Shown: positions 8,977 to 17,383 of the stretch, one piece after another
Layout of the letters: the number at the start of each line of letters is the position of its first letter
Numbering within the stretch: the stretch's first letter is position 1
Source of the DNA: Paeniroseomonas aquatica
Lineage (GTDB): Bacteria; Pseudomonadota; Alphaproteobacteria; Acetobacterales; Acetobacteraceae
Reading direction: 5' to 3'
NCBI RefSeq assembly: GCF_030409335.1
Contig: NZ_JAUFPN010000184.1
Coordinates: forward strand, 1 to 64,000
Length of the DNA: 64,000 nt
Made by a program: the position numbers and the translations under genes
Notes under the pieces: model-generated
Database searches by the model: none
What the model saw: only the letters and a program-made list of their open reading frames with translations
Told to the model about the DNA's origin: nothing

Positions 8977-9756
8977 ATGCAGCCGATTCCCCCCCTCATC
9001 CCGCGCGCCGCCCTGGTGACCGGCGGCGCCCGGCGACTCGGCCGCGCCATCGCCCTCGGCCTGGCCGGGGCCGGCTTCGACGTCGCCGTCCACTATGCCG
9101 GCAGCGCCGCCGAAGCCGCGGCCACCGCGGCCGAGATCCGCGCCCTCGGCCGCCGCGCCGTCACCCTGCAGGCCGAGCTCGGCGAGGAGGCCGCGGTGCG
9201 CGGGCTGCTCCCGGCGGCGACCGCGGCGCTCGGGCCGATCGGGGTGCTGGTGAACAACGCCTCGACCTTCGAGCGCGACGAATGGGCCGATGCCACCCGG
9301 GAGAGCTGGGACCGCCACCTCGAGCCCAACCTCCGCGCCCCCTTCGTCCTGGCCCAGGCCATGGCCGCCGCCCTGCCGGCCCCGGCCGAGGGGCTGGTGC
9401 TGAACATGCTGGACCAGCGGGTCTGGTCGCTGACCCCGCATTTCGTCTCCTATACGGTGTCGAAGGCCGGGCTCTGGGCGCTGACCCAGACCCTGGCCCT
9501 GGCGCTGGCGCCGCGCATCCGGGTGAACGGCATCGGCCCCGGCCCGGCCATGCCCAGCCCGCGCCAGAGCCAGGCGCAGTTCGACCGGCAATGCGCCTCC
9601 GTGCCGCTGCAGCGCGGCACCTCGCCCGAGGAGGTGGCCCGCGCGGCGCTCGCCATCCTCGGCCTGCCGGCCATGACCGGGCAGATGATCGCCCTCGACG
9701 GCGGCCAGCACCTGCAATGGGCGCCGGGCGGCGGCGCCGGCGCGATGGATGAGTAA
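8977..9756 (+). CDS. SDR family oxidoreductase, pteridine-reductase-like, upstream of folB
   Basis: 259 aa short-chain dehydrogenase. The NADP(H) motif TGGARRLGRAIA is at about residues 15-26, the NNAS motif near 90, and the catalytic YTVSK near 152. A stretch reading LNMLDQRVWSLTPHF lies where classical SDRs carry the active-site Ser, as in pteridine-reductase/FolM-like members. It ends 72 bp before folB, so a role in reducing a dihydropterin or dihydrofolate, or in an alternative folate branch, is a reasonable inference from family and context. Substrate is unproven. Confidence 0.75.
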   Translation: MQPIPPLIPRAALVTGGARRLGRAIALGLAGAGFDVAVHYAGSAAEAAATAAEIRALGRRAVTLQAELGEEAAVRGLLPAATAALGPIGVLVNNASTFERDEWADATRESWDRHLEPNLRAPFVLAQAMAAALPAPAEGLVLNMLDQRVWSLTPHFVSYTVSKAGLWALTQTLALALAPRIRVNGIGPGPAMPSPRQSQAQFDRQCASVPLQRGTSPEEVARAALAILGLPAMTGQMIALDGGQHLQWAPGGGAGAMDE

Positions 9757-9828
9757 GGGCAGGAATGTATGCCGCCCCCCGACCAGCCGATCCTATCCCC
9801 GCCCCCGCCGCAGCAAAGGTCCGCAAGG

Positions 9829-10221
9829 ATGAATTTCGCCCCGGACGCCGAGCAGCGGCTGCGCCTGGTCTTCGTCCGCGGCCTGGCGCTGCAGGCCCGG
9901 CTCGGGGTCTATCCGCATGAGAAGGCGGCGCCGCAGCGGGTGATCATCGGCGTCGAGCTGGCGGTGGAGGACGAGGCGGCGCCCGCCTCGGTCGGCGCCG
10001 ACGACCTCCGCCGGGTGGTGGACTACGAGCGGGTGGTGCGCGCTGCCCGGGCCGCCGCGGCCGATGGCCACACCCTGCTGGTCGAGACCCTGGCCGAGCG
10101 CATCGCCGCCGCCGCCCTGGCCGACCCGCGGGTGCTGCGGGCCCGGGTTTCGGTCGAGAAGCCCGATGCCTTCCCCGATGCCGCGACGGTGGGCGTCGTC
10201 ATCGAGCGGATGCGCGGCTGA
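9829..10221 (+). CDS. folB: Dihydroneopterin aldolase
   Basis: 130 aa from the ATG at 9829; twenty more upstream codons are open but Pro-rich and probably untranslated. It converts dihydroneopterin to hydroxymethyl-dihydropterin in folate synthesis. The family pattern is present: LQARLGVYPHEK near the N-terminus, DYERVV in the middle, then HTLLVETLAERIA with the conserved Glu and a C-terminal VSVEKPDAFPDAATVGV with the catalytic Lys. Clustered with the preceding SDR. Confidence 0.9.
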   Translation: MNFAPDAEQRLRLVFVRGLALQARLGVYPHEKAAPQRVIIGVELAVEDEAAPASVGADDLRRVVDYERVVRAARAAAADGHTLLVETLAERIAAAALADPRVLRARVSVEKPDAFPDAATVGVVIERMRG

Positions 10222-10322
10222 ACGGCCCACCCGCGCGGCCCTGAAACGGTTCCCTGCCGGAAATCATCCACCGCAGCTTTGTCACCGCGCAGCCGTCCCG
10301 GCCTGTCAAGCGCAACCTCGCT

Positions 10323-10474
10323 CTTGACCTGGGGTTTGCCGCAACAAAAACAAAACACCGAGCCAATCCAATGACTTATGAAAATGCCTCAAATTAAGGC
10401 AAACACTTATGTCCGGCAGATGACAGCCAATTTTCACCTGATACCCGCCGCCCATCCACAGAGTTTTCCACAGC
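10323..10474 (+). promoter_or_regulatory. AT-rich regulatory patch with DnaA-box-like motifs upstream of uvrC
   Basis: The 308-bp gap between folB and uvrC holds an abrupt AT-rich tract (about 10340-10440) in a GC-rich genome. Visible elements: a TTGACC -35-like box at 10324-10329; a near-palindrome GCCTCAAATTAAGGC at 10386-10400 flanked by direct ACTTATG repeats (10374-10380 and 10405-10411); then CATCCACA (10453-10460) and TTTTCCACA (10464-10472). The last two form a tandem like the DnaA-box pair TTATCCACAGAGTTATCCACA, with mismatches. Likely the uvrC promoter region; an origin-like or DnaA-bound function is speculative. Confidence 0.5.
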
Positions 10475-10529
10475 ATCGGTGGAGAAGACCGGGTTGCGGC
10501 GCCCAGGGGCGGCCCCCTAATCCAGCCGC

Positions 10530-12470
10530 ATGAGCGACGCCGACCCCAGCCCGCCCGGAAACCCGCCGGAAAGCCTGCCCCGCACCGAAGCCGCGCCGCC
10601 CCCGGAGCCGGAGGCCGGCCCGGTCATGGAGGGCGTGCGGGTGATCGAGACCGCGCTCGCCACCCTGCCGCTCTCGCCCGGCGTCTACCGCATGCTCGAT
10701 GCCAAGGGCGACGCGCTCTACGTCGGCAAGGCCCGCGCCCTGAAGAAGCGGGTCGTCGCCTATACCCAGGTCGGCCGCCTGCCCGAGCGGCTGCGCCGAA
10801 TGGTGCACGAGACCCGCAGCCTCGAGGTCATCACCACCAGCTCCGAGGCTGAGGCGCTGCTGCTCGAGGCCAACCTCATCAAGAAGTTGCGCCCCCGGTA
10901 CAACATCGTTCTGCGCGACGATAAATCCTATCCCTGGCTGGTCCTCACCGAGGACCATCCCTTCCCGCAGATCACCAAGCACCGCGGCGAGCGCCGCAAG
11001 GGCGCCAGCTACTGGGGCCCCTTCGCCAGCGCCTGGGCGGTGAACCAGACCCTGACCGCGCTGCAGCGGGTCTTCCTGCTGCGCTCCTGCCGGGATACCG
11101 TCTTCGACAGCCGCGACCGGCCCTGCCTGCTGCACCAGATCCGCCGCTGCTCCGCCCCCTGCGTCGACCGCGTGAGCCGCGACGACTACGCCGAGCTGGT
11201 GCGGGAGGCGAAGCAGTTCCTCTCGGGCGAGACCCCCTCGATCCAGCGCAACCTGGCCAAGGAGATGGAGGAAGCGGCCGAGCGCCTGGAATTCGAGCGC
11301 GCCGCGGCGCTGCGCGACCGCATCCGCGGCCTGACCCACATCCAGGGCCGCGACCGCATCAACCTCGACGGCGTCGGCGATGCCGACGTGGTGGCGCTGC
11401 ACCAGCTCGCCGGCCAGACCTGCGTCCAGGTCTTCTTCTTCCGCGGCGGCCGCAACAACGGCAACCGGCCCTATTTCCTGACCCATGCCAAGAACGAGCA
11501 GTCGCCCGAGGAGGTGCTGGGCGCCTTCCTCGGCCAGCTCTACGAGGACCTGCCGCCGCCGCCGCTGGTGCTGCTGAGCCACGAGCTGCCCGAGCGGGCG
11601 CTGATCGCCGAGGCGCTCGGCATCAAGGCCGGCCGCAAGGTGGAGCTGCACCGGCCGCAGCGCGGCGAGAAGCGCGAGGCGGTGGTCCATGCCGAGACCA
11701 ATGCCCGGGAGGCGCTCGAGCGCCGCATGGCCGAGGGCACCGCGCAGCAGGCGCTGCTGGCCGGCGTCGCCACGCTGTTCGACCTGCCGGCCCAGCCGGA
11801 GCGGATCGAGGTCTACGACAACAGCCATATCCAGGGCACCAACGCCTATGGCGTCATGGTCGCCGCCGGGCCTTCCGGCTTCCTGAAGCAGGCCTACCGC
11901 AAGTTCTCGATCAAGTCGGCGGTCGCCCCGGGCGACGACTTCGGCATGATGCGGGAGGTCTTCGAGCGCCGCTTCGGCCGGGCGCTGAAGGAGGACCCCG
12001 GGCGCGAGAGCGGCACCTGGCCCGACCTGGTGCTGATCGACGGCGGCCTCGGCCAGCTCAACGCCGCGCGGGAGATCCTGGCCGAGCTCGGGGTCGACGA
12101 CGTGCCGCTGGTCGCCGTCGCCAAGGGGCCGGACCGCGATGCCGGGCGGGAATGGTTCCACCGCACCGGGCGGGAGCCCTTCCAGCTGCCGCCGCGCGAC
12201 CCCGTGCTGTATTACCTGCAGCGGCTGCGGGACGAGGCCCACCGCTTCGCCATCACCACCCACCGCGCCGGGCGGTCGAAGGCGCTGACCCGGTCGGAGC
12301 TGGACGAGATCCCCGGCGTCGGCAGCGCGCTGAAGCGGAAGCTGCTCAACCACTTCGGCTCGGCCCGCGGGGTGCGGAACGCCGCGCTCGAGGATCTGGC
12401 GAATGCGCCGGGGGTGGGTCCCGCGGTCGCGCGGAAAATTCACGGTCATTTCCACCCCGGCGGCGGCTGA
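10530..12470 (+). CDS. uvrC: Excinuclease ABC subunit C
   Basis: 646 aa nuclease that makes both incisions in nucleotide excision repair with UvrA and UvrB. The N-terminal GIY-YIG domain is visible ([19 protein letters not shown], residues 50-68) after a Pro/Glu-rich leader of about 35 residues. The UVR UvrB-binding motif follows near 250 ([18 protein letters not shown]). The RNase H-like endonuclease half contains YDNSHIQG and [12 protein letters not shown] helix-hairpin-helix pair closes the protein ([15 protein letters not shown] and [13 protein letters not shown]). pgsA follows after 64 bp. Confidence 0.96.
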   Translation: MSDADPSPPGNPPESLPRTEAAPPPEPEAGPVMEGVRVIETALATLPLSPGVYRMLDAKGDALYVGKARALKKRVVAYTQVGRLPERLRRMVHETRSLEVITTSSEAEALLLEANLIKKLRPRYNIVLRDDKSYPWLVLTEDHPFPQITKHRGERRKGASYWGPFASAWAVNQTLTALQRVFLLRSCRDTVFDSRDRPCLLHQIRRCSAPCVDRVSRDDYAELVREAKQFLSGETPSIQRNLAKEMEEAAERLEFERAAALRDRIRGLTHIQGRDRINLDGVGDADVVALHQLAGQTCVQVFFFRGGRNNGNRPYFLTHAKNEQSPEEVLGAFLGQLYEDLPPPPLVLLSHELPERALIAEALGIKAGRKVELHRPQRGEKREAVVHAETNAREALERRMAEGTAQQALLAGVATLFDLPAQPERIEVYDNSHIQGTNAYGVMVAAGPSGFLKQAYRKFSIKSAVAPGDDFGMMREVFERRFGRALKEDPGRESGTWPDLVLIDGGLGQLNAAREILAELGVDDVPLVAVAKGPDRDAGREWFHRTGREPFQLPPRDPVLYYLQRLRDEAHRFAITTHRAGRSKALTRSELDEIPGVGSALKRKLLNHFGSARGVRNAALEDLANAPGVGPAVARKIHGHFHPGGG

Positions 12471-12534
12471 GGCGAGGGGCGGCGCCTTCCGGAGGCTTGC
12501 CCCGCGCCGCGCCCTCCGCCATGACTGCGCCGGC

Positions 12535-13203
12535 ATGCCAACCGACCTCCCCAACCTGCTGACGCTGTCGCGCATCGCCGCCATCCCGCTGCTGGTGGCG
12601 CTGGTGGCGCTGCACAGCCCCTGGGGGGATGCGGCGGCCTGCTTCGTCTTCTCGGTCGCCGCCATCACCGACTACTTCGACGGCAAGATCGCCCGCCAGC
12701 GGAAGACGGTATCGGGCCTCGGCCGCATGCTGGACCCGATCGCCGACAAGCTGCTGGTCGCCGCCGCGCTGATGCTGCTGGCCGGCCAGGGCCGGCTGCC
12801 GGGCCTCTCGCTCTACCCCGCCATCCTGATCATGCTGCGGGAGATCCTGGTCTCCGGCCTGCGCGAATACCTGGCCGAGATCCGCATCGGACTGCCGGTG
12901 ACCAGGCTGGCCAAGTGGAAGACCGGCTTCCAGATGGGCGCGCTCGGCACCCTGCTGGCCGGGGAGACCGGCGCCGCGGTGCTGCACCTCTCGTTCCTGC
13001 CGGTCGCGCTGATCGGCGAGGCCATGCTCTGGACCGCCGCGGCGCTGACCCTGGTGACTGGCTGGGACTACCTGACCGCCGGCATCCGCCATGCCGGCCA
13101 GCCGCAGAACCAGGCGCCGCCGGCCGCCCCCGCCGCGCCCCCCTCCCTCGGCCCGGGCGGCAAGCCGCAGCCCGGCCCCGCCGGACCGCTCGCCCGGCCC
13201 TGA
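12535..13203 (+). CDS. pgsA: CDP-diacylglycerol-glycerol-3-phosphate 3-phosphatidyltransferase
   Basis: 222 aa integral membrane enzyme that makes phosphatidylglycerol phosphate from CDP-diacylglycerol. The CDP-alcohol phosphotransferase signature is complete: D46-x2-D49-G50-x2-A53-R54-x8-G63-x3-D67-x3-D71. Hydrophobic segments follow to about residue 190, then a Pro/Ala/Gly-rich tail of about 35 residues that is unusual for the family. The start is the ATG giving MPTDLPNLLTLSR; upstream codons overlap uvrC and are rejected. Confidence 0.94.
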   Translation: MPTDLPNLLTLSRIAAIPLLVALVALHSPWGDAAACFVFSVAAITDYFDGKIARQRKTVSGLGRMLDPIADKLLVAAALMLLAGQGRLPGLSLYPAILIMLREILVSGLREYLAEIRIGLPVTRLAKWKTGFQMGALGTLLAGETGAAVLHLSFLPVALIGEAMLWTAAALTLVTGWDYLTAGIRHAGQPQNQAPPAAPAAPPSLGPGGKPQPGPAGPLARP

Positions 13204-13309
13204 CCATTCCCCCCTGGGTGGGGCTTCGCCGCGGAGGCCCCTTGAGAGCCTTGTGCCGGCGGCGCATGTTGCAGTCTGTCCCGCCATGGCGGGAGCACAG
13301 GAGTGGGCG

Positions 13310-13993
13310 ATGCGACGGATTGGCGGATCGGCGGTGATGCTCGGCATGGTGGCGCTGCTCAGCGGCTGTGCGGTGACCGACAGGGCCAGCTACGGCGTGG
13401 CGAACGGCATCGCCACGGTCGGGGAGCGGATCGGCGCACCCTGGGGCGGCATGGCGCCGAAGCGCACCGAGGACAGCGACACCATCGCCCGCGTCCGCGG
13501 CGAGCCGCGGCAGCTCGCGGGGCTCGAGACCGAGCCGGGCAACGTCTGGCCGGCCCAGGAAGGCCCGCGCGCCACCCTGGCCAACCCGGATGCCGCCCTG
13601 CGCAACATCCCGAGCTACCGCCCCGGCGAGCTGGACCGCATGTCGGCCCCGGCCGGCCGCTCCACCTGGCAGCCCGAGGATCCGCCGCCGGTGCGGCCGA
13701 TGCCGCCCGGGCTCAGCGGCAGCAGCTCCCCGCCGCCACCGCCGATCCGCGCCATCGACCCGCCGCGCGCCAGCGTGGTCCCGCCGCCGCTGTCGCAGCC
13801 CGGGCCGGCCCCGCGGGCGGACGGACGGGTCTACCCGACGCCGGGCGGCAACCTGACCACCACCGGCGGCACCGACCGGGTGCAGACCTACGTCGCCCCC
13901 GGCGGCGGCACCGGCACCATCCACAACGACGGCGGCATCAGCACCATCTACGGCCCGAACGGCCAGGTGCAGACCATGCCGACCCCGCGCTGA
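13310..13993 (+). CDS. Putative lipoprotein of unknown function
   Basis: 227 aa. The N-terminus MRRIGGSAVMLGMVALLSGCAVT is a lipoprotein signal with the lipobox LLSGC, so the mature protein should be lipid-anchored at Cys19. The rest is low in hydrophobic segments, with a Pro/Ser-rich middle (about 115-165) and a Gly/Thr-rich C-terminal part resembling short beta repeats. An AGGAG Shine-Dalgarno precedes the ATG. It sits between pgsA and moaD; I know no function. Confidence 0.7.
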   Translation: MRRIGGSAVMLGMVALLSGCAVTDRASYGVANGIATVGERIGAPWGGMAPKRTEDSDTIARVRGEPRQLAGLETEPGNVWPAQEGPRATLANPDAALRNIPSYRPGELDRMSAPAGRSTWQPEDPPPVRPMPPGLSGSSSPPPPPIRAIDPPRASVVPPPLSQPGPAPRADGRVYPTPGGNLTTTGGTDRVQTYVAPGGGTGTIHNDGGISTIYGPNGQVQTMPTPR

Positions 13994-14015
13994 GCGGGGT
14001 CGCGGCGGGATTGCC

Positions 14016-14270
14016 ATGATGCGCGTGCTGTATTTCGCCTGGGTCCGGCAGAAGGTCGGCCTGGGCCAGGAGGAGGTCTCCCCGCCGCCCGCGGTGCGCG
14101 ACGTCGCCGGGCTGGTCGCCTGGCTGAGCGAGCGCAGCCCCGGCCACGCCGCGGCCTTCGCCAATGCCCGGACCATCCGCGCCGCGGTGAACCAGGACTT
14201 CGCCACCCCCGACCATCCGGTGGCGGCGGGGGACGAGATCGCCTTCTTCCCGCCGGTGACCGGCGGATGA
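14016..14270 (+). CDS. moaD: Molybdopterin synthase sulfur-carrier subunit
   Basis: 84 aa ubiquitin-fold protein ending in the required Gly-Gly (PPVTGG), which is adenylated and thiocarboxylated to supply sulfur for molybdopterin. The N-terminal VLYFAWVRQKVG and the ending DEIAFFPPVTGG are typical. It overlaps moaE by the 4-bp ATGA, indicating translational coupling of the two subunits. Confidence 0.93.
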   Translation: MMRVLYFAWVRQKVGLGQEEVSPPPAVRDVAGLVAWLSERSPGHAAAFANARTIRAAVNQDFATPDHPVAAGDEIAFFPPVTGG

Positions 14271-14788
14271 CCACGCCGACCATCCGGGTGCAGGAGGCCG
14301 CCTTCGACCTCGGCGCCGAATCCGCCCTGCTGACCGCGGGGCGCGAGGATGTCGGCGGCCTCGCCAGCTTCGTCGGCCTCTGCCGGGCCGACGACGGGCT
14401 CGCCGCCCTGGTGCTCGAGCACTACCCCGGCATGACCGAGCGCGCCATCGCCCGCATCGCCGCCGAGGCCTGCGCCCGCTGGCCGCTGACCGGCTGCACC
14501 GTCATCCACCGGGTCGGCCGGATCCCGCCGGGGGGGCCGATCGTGCTGGTGCTCACCGCCTCCTCGCACCGCGCCGCCGCGCTCGAGTCCTGCGCCTTCC
14601 TGATCGACTGGCTGAAGACCCGCGCCCCCTTCTGGAAGCGCGAGGAATTCGCCGATGGCGCCTCCCGCTGGGTCGAGGCCAAGGCGGCCGACGACGCCGC
14701 CGCGGCGCGCTGGTCCGCCGAAGCTGACACCGGCCCTACCACTGGCCCCACCACCGGCCCCACCACCGGTCCGGGACCGGCGGCTTGA
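14267..14788 (+). CDS. moaE: Molybdopterin synthase catalytic subunit, with tetrapeptide-repeat tail
   Basis: 173 aa. MoaE with MoaD converts cyclic pyranopterin phosphate to molybdopterin. Conserved stretches are GLASFVGLCRADD, LEHYPGMTERAI, VIHRVGRIPPGGPIVLV and the catalytic-lysine region FLIDWLKTRAPFWKREEF. The last 20 residues are a simple TGPT repeat encoded by an imperfect 12-bp tandem repeat, absent from the standard family. Its stop overlaps the TTG start of the next gene. Confidence 0.93.
   Translation: MTTPTIRVQEAAFDLGAESALLTAGREDVGGLASFVGLCRADDGLAALVLEHYPGMTERAIARIAAEACARWPLTGCTVIHRVGRIPPGGPIVLVLTASSHRAAALESCAFLIDWLKTRAPFWKREEFADGASRWVEAKAADDAAAARWSAEADTGPTTGPTTGPTTGPGPAA
14729..14776 (+). 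repeat. 12-bp tandem repeat in the 3' end of moaE
   Basis: Four imperfect copies of ACCGGCCCCACC in frame, encoding (Thr-Gly-Pro-Thr)n. Copies differ mainly at wobble positions, and the last one is degenerate. A likely slippage-prone microsatellite. Confidence 0.8.
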
Positions 14789-15147
14789 GCCCTGGTCCGC
14801 TGGCCCGGCTGGAGCTGCCCTGCGGCGACCCGCTGCGGCTGCAGGATTTCTACGGCCGCATCCTCGGCCTGCCCGCCCTCGGCCCCGGCTCGAGCCTGCG
14901 CTTCTCGATGGGCGGGGTGGAGCTGGTGCTGCGGCCGCGCGGCGACGCGCTCTTCCCGCCCGGCGGCGAGGCGGGGGCGCTGCTGGCCTTCGCCGTGCCG
15001 GAGGCCGAGCTGGACCGCTGGCACCGGCGGATGCTGACCCTCCGCGTCGCGGTGCTGGATGCGCCGGGCCCCGGCGGCGCCCCGCCGCGGCGGCTGCGGA
15101 TCGCCGATCCCGAAGGCAACGTGGTCGAGCTCTTCGCCGCCCCGTGA
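14785..15147 (+). CDS. VOC superfamily (glyoxalase/bleomycin-resistance-like) protein
   Basis: 120 aa. One beta-alpha-beta-beta-beta pair is suggested by LQDFYGRILGLPALG near the N-terminus and by ADPEGNVVELF with the usual metal-ligand Glu at the C-terminus. The start is a TTG overlapping the moaE stop (TTGA); no better start exists in frame nearby. The next gene's GTG overlaps its own stop, so moaD-moaE-VOC-membrane protein form a coupled run. Substrate unknown; possibly a lyase, dioxygenase or binding protein. Confidence 0.7.
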   Translation: MSPGPLARLELPCGDPLRLQDFYGRILGLPALGPGSSLRFSMGGVELVLRPRGDALFPPGGEAGALLAFAVPEAELDRWHRRMLTLRVAVLDAPGPGGAPPRRLRIADPEGNVVELFAAP

Positions 15148-16514
15148 GCCTGCCCCGCCCCGCCGGCCAGCCGGCCGCCGCCCTGGCCCTGGGGCTCGGC
15201 GCCGCGCTGCTGCTCTGGCCGGCGCTGCTGAACGGCTATCCGCTGGTCTTCAGCGACACCGGCGCCTTCCTGGCCCAGACCGTCGAGGGCTGGGCGATCT
15301 GGGACAAGCCCTTCGTCTACGGGCCGGCGCTGCACGCCTTCCACGGCCGGCTGACGCTCTGGGGGCCGGCGCTGGCGCAGGGGCTGCTGCTCTCCTGGCT
15401 GGCCTGGCTGGCGCAGCGGGGCTTCCTCGGCGGCGCCCGGCCGGGCCGCCATCTGGCCCTCTGCGCCGGCCTCGCCGCGGGCAGCGCGGCGCCCTGGTTC
15501 ACCGCCCAGCTCATGCCGGACATCCTGGCCCCCGCCCTGGTGCTGGCCCTGGCGCTGCTCGGCTTCGCCGCCGACCGGCTGTCCCGCGCCGAGGCCCTCG
15601 GGCTGCAGGGGGTGGCGGCGCTGGCGGCGGCCGCGCATCTCTCCCACCTGCCGCTGGCGGCGGCGCTGGTGCTGCTGGTGCTGGCCGCCACCCGCCGGGC
15701 GCGGCCGGCGCTGCGCTGCGCCGCGCCGCTCGGGGCGGCGGTGGCGCTGCTGCTGGCCGGCAACCTGGCGACCCAGGGGCGCCTCGCCGTCTCGCCCTAT
15801 GGCGCCGTCTTCGCCCTGGCCCGGCTGGTCGCGGATGGGCCCGCGGCGCGCACCATCGCCGCCCGCTGCCCGGACGCCGGCTGGCAGCTCTGCCGCTGGG
15901 CCGGCCGGCTGCCCACCGATTCCGACCTCTTCCTCTGGTCCGGCGATGGCCCGGTCTGGTCCCCCCGGACCGATGGGCTCCTGCCCGGCGGCCCGATCAG
16001 CCTCGCCCCGGAAGCCGGCGCCATCCTCGCCGAGACGCTGCGGCGGGAGCCGCTGGCGGTGCTGCGGGCCGCGCTCGGCAACGGCTGGGCGCAGCTGCGC
16101 CGCGCCCGGGTCGGCGATGCGCTGGGGCCGGAGAACCTGGAAGCCTCGGTCGGGCGGCAGCTGGCGCTGGGCTTCCCCGCCGCCGAGCAGGCCCGCTTCG
16201 CCGCCGGGCTGCAGGCGCGCGGCCTGCTGCCGTCGGCGGCGGCGCCTGTCCTGGCGCTGCAGCCGCTGCTGCTGCTGCTCGGCGCCGGCGCCACGCTGCT
16301 GGGCTGCTGGCGGGCGGCGCGACATGGCGATGCACGGATGCTGGGCCTGCTGCTGGCGGTGCTGGTCGGGGTCACGGTGAATGCGCTGGTGACCGGCGCG
16401 CTCTCGGGCCCGCACGACCGCTACCAGGCCCGCATCGCCTGGCTGCTGCCGCTGGCCGGGCTGCTGGCCCTCGCTTCGCCGCGCAGCGAAGCGGCCCGCC
16501 GGCGGCCGGGCTAG
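15144..16514 (+). CDS. Polytopic membrane protein of unknown function
   Basis: 456 aa from a GTG that overlaps the preceding stop (GTGA). About ten Leu/Ala-rich transmembrane helices are visible, in two blocks separated by a hydrophilic region (about residues 225-345) with two Cys-Pro/Cys-Arg sites and several Trp. The first loop carries NGYPLVFSDTGAFL, and a late loop SGPHDRYQARIAWLLPL resembles the end of lipid-linked-sugar glycosyltransferases (GT-C like); this similarity is only an impression. Followed after 8 bp by the TSUP gene with a strong AGGAGG site. Confidence 0.7.
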   Translation: MSLPRPAGQPAAALALGLGAALLLWPALLNGYPLVFSDTGAFLAQTVEGWAIWDKPFVYGPALHAFHGRLTLWGPALAQGLLLSWLAWLAQRGFLGGARPGRHLALCAGLAAGSAAPWFTAQLMPDILAPALVLALALLGFAADRLSRAEALGLQGVAALAAAAHLSHLPLAAALVLLVLAATRRARPALRCAAPLGAAVALLLAGNLATQGRLAVSPYGAVFALARLVADGPAARTIAARCPDAGWQLCRWAGRLPTDSDLFLWSGDGPVWSPRTDGLLPGGPISLAPEAGAILAETLRREPLAVLRAALGNGWAQLRRARVGDALGPENLEASVGRQLALGFPAAEQARFAAGLQARGLLPSAAAPVLALQPLLLLLGAGATLLGCWRAARHGDARMLGLLLAVLVGVTVNALVTGALSGPHDRYQARIAWLLPLAGLLALASPRSEAARRRPG

Positions 16515-16522
16515 GAGGGCGC

Positions 16523-17275
16523 ATGGAGCTTCCCTTCGACCCCGCCTATGCCGCCCTGGTCCTCGGCACCTTCCTCTTCGCCGGCTTCGTCAAGGGCATC
16601 GCCGGCTTCGGCATGCCGACCGTCACCCTCGGCATCCTGGCGCTGGCGCGGCCGCTGCCGGAGGCGATGGCGCTGATGCTGGTGCCGACCCTGGCCGCCA
16701 ATGTCTGGCAGGCGCTGGCCGGGCCGGCGCTGCGGCCGATGCTGCGGCGGCTCTGGGGCTTCCTGCTGGCGGCGGGGCTCGGCGCCCTGGCCGGGGCGGG
16801 CATCCTGGCGCGCACCGATGCGGTGCTGCTCTCCGGCCTGCTGGGGCTGCTGCTGGTGCTCTCGGCCGCCCTGGCGCTCTCGGGCCGGCCGCTGCCGCCG
16901 CCGGGCCGGCGCGAGCGCTGGGTCTCGCCGCTGATGGGCCTCGCCTCCGGCCTGCTGACCGGCCTGACCGGCAGCTTCCTGATGCCGGCGGCGCCGTATT
17001 TCGCCGCGCTGAAGCTGCCGCCGCAGGATTTCGTCCAGGCCTTCGGCCTTGGCGTGGTGGTGGCGACCGCCGCGCTGGCGCTGGGCATGGCCGGCGGCGG
17101 GCTGCTGCCGGCCGAGATGGGCCTCGCCTCCCTGGCCGGGGTGGCCCCGGCCTTCGCCGGCATGGCCCTCGGCCAGCGGGTGCGGCAGGGCCTGCCCGAG
17201 GCCCGCTTCCGCCAGCTGGTGCAGGCGGCGCTCGGGGTGCTCGGGCTCTGGCTGGCCTTCCGGGCCTTCCGTTGA
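16523..17275 (+). CDS. TSUP (TauE/SafE) family membrane transporter
   Basis: 250 aa with about eight helices. The family repeat hallmarks are present in both halves: FVKGIAGFGMPTVTLGIL near the N-terminus and GLASGLLTGLTGSFLMPAAPYFAAL in the middle. TSUP proteins export or import sulfur-containing organics or organic anions; the substrate cannot be read from sequence. AGGAGG lies at 16513-16518, 4 bp before the ATG. Two hairpins follow the stop. Confidence 0.85.
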   Translation: MELPFDPAYAALVLGTFLFAGFVKGIAGFGMPTVTLGILALARPLPEAMALMLVPTLAANVWQALAGPALRPMLRRLWGFLLAAGLGALAGAGILARTDAVLLSGLLGLLLVLSAALALSGRPLPPPGRRERWVSPLMGLASGLLTGLTGSFLMPAAPYFAALKLPPQDFVQAFGLGVVVATAALALGMAGGGLLPAEMGLASLAGVAPAFAGMALGQRVRQGLPEARFRQLVQAALGVLGLWLAFRAFR

Positions 17276-17281
17276 GGGACC

Positions 17282-17321
17282 AGAGCGGGTTCCGCTCGCA
17301 CCGGATCACGGAACCCGCTCT
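17282..17321 (+). terminator. Hairpin 1 between TSUP gene and the convergent hydrolase gene
   Basis: A perfect 13-bp inverted repeat, AGAGCGGGTTCCG (17282-17294) and its complement (17309-17321), with a 14-base loop, directly after the TSUP stop. It is followed by AG, so the right arm ends in GCTCTAG. There is no U-run, but position and stem strength suggest termination of the plus-strand operon. Confidence 0.6.
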
Positions 17322-17347
17322 AGCCTGTTGGTCCGGCGAGCAGATAT

Positions 17348-17377
17348 CTCCGGTCTGATGCGTCCATCGGACCGGAG
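17348..17377. terminator. Hairpin 2, bidirectional terminator candidate
   Basis: A 13-bp stem with one mismatch (CTCCGGTCTGATG / CATCGGACCGGAG) and a 4-base loop, flanked outside by complementary GAGCA and TGCTC and followed by another GCTCTAG at 17381-17387. It lies 7 bp after the end of the minus-strand hydrolase gene and can serve both convergent units. Confidence 0.6.
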
Positions 17378-17383
17378 TTTGCT

